Part shown: positions 6,153 to 11,506 of the stretch, piece after piece
Position numbering within the stretch: the stretch's first letter is position 1
How the letters are laid out: each line of letters opens with the position of its first letter
DNA from: Acidobacteriota bacterium
GTDB lineage: Bacteria > Acidobacteriota > UBA6911
DNA length: 11,506 bases
Assembly (NCBI GenBank): GCA_023265215.1
Contig: JAHFUH010000110.1
Span: 406 to 11,911, forward strand
Direction of reading: 5' to 3'
Made by a program: the position numbers and the translations under genes
The notes under the pieces: generated by a model
What the model saw: only the letters and a program-made list of their open reading frames with translations
The model's database searches: none
What the model was told of the DNA's origin: nothing

Positions 6153-6516
6153 GCCCCGCTGTGCGCTGACTGCGGGACACACTTGACACTGTGGGTAGAT
6201 GACGCATCACTGCGATTCTCCAGAGTCCAAATGTTCGTTCGGCTCAGGCCCGAAGGGCCGTCAGTGAATAGCCCCGGCCTTGCGGCCGGGGCTAGCGATT
6301 TCGATTGAATGAGCGCTGAAAGCGCGGCACTCAAACGAAATCGCATCATAAAGTGCCGCGCCTTCGGCGCTTATCGTTACCAACAACCTAATCCCGGCCT
6401 GACGGCCGGGCCTATTCACTGGCGGCACTACGGGCCTCATTCGGCATCCTGAGCAATGAGGATCCAATCCAAACCCACAGTGTCACGTGTGGGTAACAGT
6501 CAGCGCTGTGCGGGGC
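6153..6516. mobile_element. Structured dispersed repeat, copy 2, with its own outer inverted ends
   Basis: Bases 6166-6437 match 543-814 at 258 of 272 positions. Unlike copy 1, this copy sits inside imperfect outer inverted arms: GCCCCG at 6153-6158 pairs CGGGGC at 6511-6516, CGCTGACTG at 6164-6172 pairs CAGTCAGCG at 6497-6505, and TGACACTGTGGGT at 6184-6196 pairs ACCCACAGTGTCA at 6473-6485. The 364-bp unit has no coding potential I accept; the minus-strand frame through it exists in both copies only because the DNA is repeated. The internal stems of copy 1 are preserved, except the last hairpin (6424-6436), which has lost one pair. I see no convincing target-site duplication. Confidence 0.7.
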
Positions 6517-6525
6517 AGGCCAAAG

Positions 6526-6558
6526 CCACGCCTTCCGGGCGTGGTCGATTACTTTTTT
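6526..6558 (+). terminator. Possible weak intrinsic terminator
   Basis: CCACGCC at 6526-6532 and GGCGTGG at 6538-6544 form a 7-bp GC-rich stem with a 5-nt loop, followed after 8 nt by six T residues (6553-6558). The gap before the T-run is longer than usual, and the nearest upstream rightward gene ends at 5970. It could stop read-through into tex, but support is weak. Confidence 0.3.
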
Positions 6559-6589
6559 CGGTTCTGAATTCTTTTAAACTCTCTCTGGA

Positions 6590-6610
6590 ATCAGCGCACA
6601 ATACGCTGAT
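6590..6610. promoter_or_regulatory. Operator-like palindrome upstream of tex
   Basis: ATCAGCG at 6590-6596 and CGCTGAT at 6604-6610 form a perfect 7-7-7 dyad about 140 bp before the tex start. A second small hairpin, GGGAG/CTCCC, lies at 6666-6680. The size suits a repressor site, but no cognate regulator or clear promoter can be named. The rest of 6559-6750 shows no gene and no convincing -35/-10 pair. Confidence 0.25.
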
Positions 6611-6750
6611 CGATCCATTCAAATTCATCCACCTGCAGTATAAGTGTAACCCTTATGGTCACGTTGGGAGTACCGCTCCCCGGCTGAGGAATAGGCCATA
6701 TCTAAAATTACAGGTTGATTCTGACCGTCACCTCGGTAAGAATAACGCCC

Positions 6751-9690
6751 ATGGATGCTGCTATTTTAGGTCGAATCGCTCAGGAAACATCAATACCGGA
6801 AAGCTCTATCGCCGCAGCCGTACTTCTCTACGAAAAAGGATCGACGGGTCCCTTCATCGTCCACTACCGCAAGGAAGCCACCGGCGGTCTGGATGAGGCC
6901 AAGATCCGCCTGATCCAGGAGCGTATGGCGCATTACAGGGAGGTTCTAGATCAGCGCGCAGCGCTTCTCAGGCTCCTTTCAGAGCAGGGAAAGCTCACGG
7001 ACGAGCTCAAAGCCCGGATCGAGAGTTGTCTCACGAAGCCAGAGCTTGATGATTTGCACCATCAATTCCGGCCCCGAAGAAAAACCCGCGCAACCGAAGC
7101 TATCGAAAAAGGACTGGAGCCCCTGGCCGAATATTTTTGGAACCAGGAATCCGACGCCTGGGGCGTGGAAGAGCACATTAACGTTTTTGTGGATCCATCT
7201 AAAGGCATTTCAACCCAGGAGCAGGCTCTTCAGGGCGTGGTTGATATTATTGCAGAATGGATATGGGCCAGTTTCGATCACCGCAAGAAATTGCGGGAGA
7301 TGCTGTGGACTGATGGATTCGTGGTTTCGACCGTCGTGCCCGCCAAGGTGGGCCAGAAAACCAAATACAACATGTATTACGAACGGCGCGAATCCGTTAC
7401 CACTATTCCTTCGCACCGAGTCCTGGCTATTCGGCGCGGCTGCAAGGAAGGGATTCTCATTTCGTCCATCGAGGGAGACAATTCCAAGTCAAGCGAGTAT
7501 CTCCTTTCGGCGGTAATCAAGGACAAAGAATCCATCTTTTCACCCGTGCTCGAAGCCGCAGTGCGTGAGAGCTATAACCGCATCCTGCGTCCGCTGATTG
7601 AAACCGAAGTCCGGACGCAGCTCAAAGAGCGAGCGGATCGGGAAGCGATAAAGGTATTCCAGGAAAATTTGTCAAACCTCCTGCTGTCCCCGCCGGCCGG
7701 TCCAATCATCGTGATGGGCGTGGATTGGGGCAAAGGAGATGAATGCAGCGTCGCTGTCGTGAATGAGAGCGGCACATTCCTGGAAGGAGCAAGAATAAGA
7801 TTCACGCCTGCTCCAAAGCCCGCTGTGAAAACCCCAAAATATTCCAAGCCCGAGCCGGCAGATCAGCCTGCTGTTCAGCCCGAGGCTACGGAGCAATCGC
7901 CTTCACCGGAAGCTCCCGATTTGGCCGCAATCGAAATTCCCGTTCAGCCGGAATCGGAATTGCCGAAATCGGAATTGATGGATCAGCAGGCTCCGGTAGA
8001 CCCCCCTGTCGCGACAGTTGAGGCTGAAGTCCCGGCTGTGGAACCGCAAGAAAATGCTCCGGCGGAAGCCGATCCGGTTAATACTGCCGGCCAGGAGGAA
8101 AAACCTGCGGCTGAAGCGACGCCCGAAGCCCCGGCGGCCGAGCTTTCGCCCGCCCTGGAAAATGCAACGATTACGGAAACGCCAACGGTCGCTCCGTTCA
8201 TCGAGCCGGTTGCGCCGGAGGCAACGGCTGAACCCAAATCATCGGAGAGCAATCCACCCCCTGTAAACGAATTCGAAGAAGCAAGAAGAGTTTTGCTCAA
8301 CCTGATCGCCAAGCATAATGTCCAGGCAATCTCGATTGGAACCGGAACAGGCGCGAGGGAATTGGAAACAGCTTTGCGGCAGATAACGACTGAGGCAGGG
8401 CTGGGAGACATGATCATTGCCGCAGTAAACGATGCCGGAATTGCAATCTATTCTTCTTCGCGAATTGCGCGAGAGGAATTTCCCGACTGGAGCGCATCCG
8501 CACGTTGTGCTGTAAGCCTTGCCAGGCGGCTCCAGGATCCTCTGGCCGAACTGGTGAAGATCGATCCGAAGTTGATCGGCGTGGGCCAGTATCAACATGA
8601 TGTCGATCAAAAGGAACTGCACCGAGGTCTTCTCCAGACCGTTCAATACTGCGTAAACAAAGTCGGAGTGAACGTAAATGTTGCCGGGGAGTCCTTGCTC
8701 CGCTACGTATCGGGTCTGAACGACAAGCTGGCCCGCCGCATGGTTGCATACCGCAATGCTCAGGGTCCATTCCATTCCCGCATATCCATTCCAACCGCAA
8801 TAGGGATGGATGCCAATACCTACGAGCAGTCGGCTGCATTTCTGCGCATTCAGCAAGGCGAAAACCCGCTTGATCGCACGGCAGTTCACCCGGAGTCCTA
8901 CCCGGTTGTTGAGAAAATGGCATCGGCTCTCGGAATCAGCGTAGCCGACTTAATCGAAAATAAGGCATTGATATCCTCGCTGAAGCTCGAAGATTTCATT
9001 ACCGAGACGGCAGGCATTCCAACTATTCAAGATATACGGGAAGAGTTGTTGAGACCGGGCCGGGATCCTAGAAAGACATTCAAGGTCCCTAAATTCAGAG
9101 CGGACGTAAAGGAGATGGCGGATTTAAAGCCGGGGATGGCGCTGGAAGGAACTGTCACAAACGTCACGAATTTCGGGGCGTTTGTGGATATTGGAGTGCG
9201 CCAGGATGGACTGGTACATCTCAGCCAAATGTCCAATCGATTTATCCGGGATCCCCGGGAGGCAGTCAAAGTAGGGGATGTCGTTCAGGTGAAAATAATT
9301 TCCGTTGATCCGGAAACAAAAAGAATCGGACTCTCGATGAAAGCGCTGATGGCCGCCAACCAGAAGCGGCGAAAAAAACAGCAACAGCGGCGAAATCCTC
9401 GACCACAGCAGCCTTCTCCAAAGCCTGAAATTGCCCCTGCCGAAATGACGGCCGGTGTGGAAGAAAATCTCGCTTCAGCCCCCGGCGAAAGACCTTCTTC
9501 TGCGGAGCGGCCCAGAACCGCCAGGATACACGACAAACCGCCTCGCTTCCGAAGTCGGAGCGCACGAAGGCCTGAAAAACCCGAGGAAGCACAGCCTAAA
9601 AAGGAAAAAGAAGAAGGGCCCAAGCTTCCGGAGCCCACGCTTCAGGAAAAGATCGCAATTCTTCAATCCAAGTTTCGAAGAATCAACTGA
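6751..9690 (+). CDS. tex: Tex-family transcription accessory protein with long internal insert
   Basis: A 979-residue cytoplasmic nucleic-acid-binding protein of the Tex/YhgF family, which influences transcription and RNA handling in other bacteria. N-terminal helical region to about 315 with FIVHYRKEATGGLDE at 35-49; YqgF/RNase H-like domain from 319 (IIVMGVDWGKG, with Asp325); helix-hairpin-helix part with IGVGQYQHDVDQ at 609-620 and NPLDRTAVHPESYP at 705-718; S1 RNA-binding domain at about 793-864; and a basic, low-complexity tail at 865-979. Typical Tex is roughly 770-790 residues. The excess is a Pro/Glu/Ala-rich insert at about 353-506 (DNA 7807-8268), inside the YqgF domain between its first beta-hairpin and the following helix, plus part of the tail. 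Start: ATG at 6751 matches the usual Tex N-terminus; an in-frame TTG at 6715 adds 12 residues. The RBS is weak. The frame is intact throughout. Confidence 0.93.
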   Translation: MDAAILGRIAQETSIPESSIAAAVLLYEKGSTGPFIVHYRKEATGGLDEAKIRLIQERMAHYREVLDQRAALLRLLSEQGKLTDELKARIESCLTKPELDDLHHQFRPRRKTRATEAIEKGLEPLAEYFWNQESDAWGVEEHINVFVDPSKGISTQEQALQGVVDIIAEWIWASFDHRKKLREMLWTDGFVVSTVVPAKVGQKTKYNMYYERRESVTTIPSHRVLAIRRGCKEGILISSIEGDNSKSSEYLLSAVIKDKESIFSPVLEAAVRESYNRILRPLIETEVRTQLKERADREAIKVFQENLSNLLLSPPAGPIIVMGVDWGKGDECSVAVVNESGTFLEGARIRFTPAPKPAVKTPKYSKPEPADQPAVQPEATEQSPSPEAPDLAAIEIPVQPESELPKSELMDQQAPVDPPVATVEAEVPAVEPQENAPAEADPVNTAGQEEKPAAEATPEAPAAELSPALENATITETPTVAPFIEPVAPEATAEPKSSESNPPPVNEFEEARRVLLNLIAKHNVQAISIGTGTGARELETALRQITTEAGLGDMIIAAVNDAGIAIYSSSRIAREEFPDWSASARCAVSLARRLQDPLAELVKIDPKLIGVGQYQHDVDQKELHRGLLQTVQYCVNKVGVNVNVAGESLLRYVSGLNDKLARRMVAYRNAQGPFHSRISIPTAIGMDANTYEQSAAFLRIQQGENPLDRTAVHPESYPVVEKMASALGISVADLIENKALISSLKLEDFITETAGIPTIQDIREELLRPGRDPRKTFKVPKFRADVKEMADLKPGMALEGTVTNVTNFGAFVDIGVRQDGLVHLSQMSNRFIRDPREAVKVGDVVQVKIISVDPETKRIGLSMKALMAANQKRRKKQQQRRNPRPQQPSPKPEIAPAEMTAGVEENLASAPGERPSSAERPRTARIHDKPPRFRSRSARRPEKPEEAQPKKEKEEGPKLPEPTLQEKIAILQSKFRRIN

Positions 9691-9845
9691 ACCGTATCGG
9701 CGCTTGGCTGATTCGCTTGGGCCGCAGGTTTCCGGCCTGGATTTTCACGAACCGAGAAGCGGCTCGCACCTGCGAACCTATCCGAGAATTGGGAGGGGTC
9801 GCGCGCATCGGGTCTGGAGGCGGCAGCAAGATGCGGCCTTATTCA

Positions 9846-9875
9846 TTGACAGGCTCTGAACCAATACTTTCGTAA
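9846..9875 (+). promoter_or_regulatory. Candidate promoter upstream of the PAS-LuxR gene
   Basis: A perfect TTGACA at 9846-9851 lies about 100 bp before the start codon at 9954. The matching -10 position at 17-18 bp spacing (9869-9875) is a poor TATAAT match. The 263-bp gap after tex, and an imperfect hairpin CGCAGGT/ACCTGCG at 9723-9774 without a T-run, suggest that the regulator is transcribed separately from tex, but the promoter call is weak. Confidence 0.25.
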
Positions 9876-9953
9876 GACAATGAAGCGCTGTTTCGATTCT
9901 TATCTCGAACAAACATATTCTGTTTTCATGCGGCATCCGGGAGAGCTTGTTCC

Positions 9954-10622
9954 ATGCACGAACGAGAGTATTTCGAAACGCTATGCAACACCGAAGACGG
10001 TGTTTTTATCGTTGACGGAGATCAACACATTCTTCGGTGGAACAAGGGAGCGGAAAGGATTTTGAAATTTTCAGAATCCGAGGTTTTAAACCAGGAGTGC
10101 TTTCGTTTTATGGCGGGCAAAGTTTCGCCGGGCAAGAGCCACTGCAATTCCAATTGCAAAATTCACGGCAACATGCTTGCCGGAGAGCGTCAAAAGAATT
10201 GCGATCTATTGACCCAGGCAAAAGGCGGCGAACCGGTATGGCTCAACATCAGCTTCATCTCCTCTCCCAACCCGAATTTGCCTTTTTTGGTCCATATCCT
10301 GCGAGATGTCACACGTGAAAAAAACACAGAGATGGCGCTGGATCAATTCCTGGCAGATTTGAGCACCCCGAGCATTCGGAAGAAACCGGATAAGCCGGCG
10401 GCAAAAAATGCCTCTTTCAGCAGGCCATCCGCCATTCTCTCAGACAGGGAAATCGAAGTCCTAACGCTGCTGGCTGAAGGACTGCCCACCAAAGCTCTGG
10501 CTCAAAAGCTCAATATCAGCCATTTCACAGCACGGAATCACATTCAGAATATCCTGGTGAAGCTTGACCTGCACAGCAAGGCACAGGCCGTTTCCTACGC
10601 TTATAAAACCGGAATTTTGTAG
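9954..10622 (+). CDS. PAS-sensor LuxR-type transcriptional regulator
   Basis: A 222-residue DNA-binding regulator. Residues 1-120 are a PAS domain (GVFIVDGDQHILRWNKGAERIL at its start, ending in FLVHILRDVTREK), then a linker, then a C-terminal LuxR/GerE helix-turn-helix at about 160-222 (LSDREIEVLTLLAEGL, recognition region ISHFTARNHIQNILVKL). No receiver domain and no membrane segment are present, so it is probably a cytosolic one-component sensor. The PAS domain carries Cys49, Cys64, Cys68 and Cys83 in a C-x14-C-x3-C-x14-C pattern. PAS domains with a G-x-x-C...C-x-x-x-C pattern are known in other sensors, and here the set could bind metal, hold an Fe-S cluster or sense redox; this is inference. 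Start: ATG at 9954 with GGGAGAG 8 nt upstream. The next gene begins 14 bp after its stop, so it probably lies in the same operon. Confidence 0.88.
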   Translation: MHEREYFETLCNTEDGVFIVDGDQHILRWNKGAERILKFSESEVLNQECFRFMAGKVSPGKSHCNSNCKIHGNMLAGERQKNCDLLTQAKGGEPVWLNISFISSPNPNLPFLVHILRDVTREKNTEMALDQFLADLSTPSIRKKPDKPAAKNASFSRPSAILSDREIEVLTLLAEGLPTKALAQKLNISHFTARNHIQNILVKLDLHSKAQAVSYAYKTGIL

Positions 10623-10636
10623 CAGGTTTTTCGCGC

Positions 10637-11506
10637 ATGAATTCGACAGAATTATTGGAAGTGCCAACGAATTTTCCCAGGATCGCTCTACGGCAGCCGG
10701 ATGTTGTTCGCACGCCTATTGAACATCTGATGGAATTCCTTTTGACGGGAACACTCGCGCCGAATGCTCCGGATGGAATGGAAAAGCTGGCGAATCAGGT
10801 TTTGAGCTACGATAGTCGAAATACGCGCATCGCAATCCTCGGGGGCGGCACGGGGCTGTCCACAGTGGTGGGCGGCAACTCCCAAAGGCCCGGTTGGCCC
10901 GAACAGCCTTGCGTGGGGATCAAACAGGCTTTCCCCCATCTTCATTCTATAATCTGCACCACAGATGACGGTGGGTCGACCGGAAGACTATTAAGGCTGC
11001 TCCCAATGATAGCGGTTGGAGACATCAGGAAAATTCTTGTTTCTTCAATCCTTCCTCAGAATCTACAGCGGATTTATAAACTTGAAGAATCGGAAGCTCA
11101 CAATCTTCTTCGCCTAATTCACGCGCTGATGATTTTCCGTTTCCCGGATAAGGCATACGGCAGTGAAATTCTTAAAAACCCTCTGCTCGCATCCCCGCAG
11201 GAGTTGCACTCCGGCTGCCCGCAAGATCTTGCCCGGTCTCTGTGCGAACTCGGAGCATATGTTTGCCCTGGAGGATCCGGGCCCGATATTCCGGTAGCGG
11301 GCCATTCCTTGGGAAATATCCTGCTGACGTCTGCAATATTCATGGCAGCTGAAGGCATCACCGACCGCGCACCCGGGCTTCGCGAGATTCAAGCCGGGAT
11401 TGACCACATAGCCGGCTTGATCGGAGCACCGGCGAGACAGATTCATGCCGCAACTTCAGCTCCCGGACAATTGAAAATCCGCTATGCCAACGGAGTCGAG
11501 GTGTAC
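10637..11506 (+). CDS. CofD/YvcK-family protein (3'-truncated by window end)
   Basis: 290 codons are visible and open to the window end; the C-terminus is missing. Family motifs are GGGTGLS (69-75), TTDDGGSTGRL (108-118), GDIRK (128-132) and GHSLGN (222-227). CofD transfers a phospholactyl or phosphoenolpyruvyl group onto the deazaflavin Fo in F420 synthesis; YvcK is a related nucleotide-sugar-binding factor tied to gluconeogenic growth and cell-wall regulation. The motifs fit the superfamily but do not decide between these. Oddities: about 64 residues precede the GGGTG loop, which in typical YvcK lies at the N-terminus, and the stretch from that loop to DDGGS is about a dozen residues longer. 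Start: ATG at 10637, 14 bp after the PAS-LuxR stop, with a weak AGCAGG site; translational coupling is plausible. No F420 genes are in view. Confidence 0.85.
   Translation, partial: MNSTELLEVPTNFPRIALRQPDVVRTPIEHLMEFLLTGTLAPNAPDGMEKLANQVLSYDSRNTRIAILGGGTGLSTVVGGNSQRPGWPEQPCVGIKQAFPHLHSIICTTDDGGSTGRLLRLLPMIAVGDIRKILVSSILPQNLQRIYKLEESEAHNLLRLIHALMIFRFPDKAYGSEILKNPLLASPQELHSGCPQDLARSLCELGAYVCPGGSGPDIPVAGHSLGNILLTSAIFMAAEGITDRAPGLREIQAGIDHIAGLIGAPARQIHAATSAPGQLKIRYANGVEVY

Noticed and set aside
6098..6349. Minus-strand 83-residue frame matching the one at 493-726
   Set aside because: Same repeat-derived frame; no ribosome site, no recognisable domain, and different ends in each copy.
8239..8889. 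Minus-strand frames inside tex (also 7983-8417 and 8414-8923)
   Set aside because: Opposite-strand shadows of a continuous Tex reading frame; the Ser/Ala/Gly-rich one merely mirrors the Pro/Glu/Ala insert.
9455..9859. Plus-strand 134-residue frame overlapping the tex end
   Set aside because: Out-of-frame read of the Tex tail running into the intergenic gap; no start signal or domain.

Overview
This is a chromosomal-looking bacterial window with six protein genes, no rRNA or tRNA that I can see, and two repeat-rich intergenic stretches. The gene set (a Tex-family protein with a long low-complexity insert, a secreted VirB10/TrbI-like protein, an acyl-CoA synthetase fused to a GNAT domain beside a dihydroorotate-dehydrogenase-like flavoprotein, and a CofD/YvcK-type protein), the moderate-to-high GC and the hairpin-rich dispersed repeats suggest a soil-type bacterium, most likely an Acidobacteriota member. 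That placement is inference from gene flavour; no database search was possible.

Layout. Positions 1-1049 hold no convincing gene. They contain a decayed 42-bp tandem repeat (about 20-235), a 444-bp element with perfect 24-bp inverted ends and a 9-bp flanking near-repeat (411-854), and a small TCCGTGT palindrome (942-1013). A leftward pair follows: the ADP-forming acyl-CoA synthetase/GNAT gene (2118-4883) and then the dihydroorotate-dehydrogenase-like gene (1050-2048), 69 bp apart and probably one operon. A divergent intergenic region (4884-5160) leads into a rightward gene for a secreted VirB10/TrbI-like protein (5161-5970). Positions 5971-6750 are a second repeat island with no gene. They hold a GGGGTCGGC inverted repeat and a second copy of the structured repeat found in the 411-854 element. 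Then come tex (6751-9690), a PAS-LuxR regulator (9954-10622) and, 14 bp further on, a CofD/YvcK-family gene cut by the window end (10637-11506).

How the genes may work together. The acyl-CoA synthetase/GNAT protein could make acyl-CoA and acetylate proteins, while its downstream partner is a flavoprotein of unknown substrate. Tex is a nucleic-acid-binding transcription accessory factor. The PAS-LuxR protein has a symmetric four-cysteine pattern in its sensor domain and is probably co-transcribed with the nucleotide/sugar-metabolism-type CofD/YvcK protein, so it may regulate that gene.

The least ordinary signal is the dispersed structured repeat (543-814 and 6166-6437). Its two copies are about 95% identical, and nearly all differences fall in hairpin loops or linkers while the stems stay paired. 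One loop is inverted between copies, and the pairing includes a pseudoknot-like interleaving. The copies carry different outer inverted ends, as if the structured core had been carried in two different mobile contexts.
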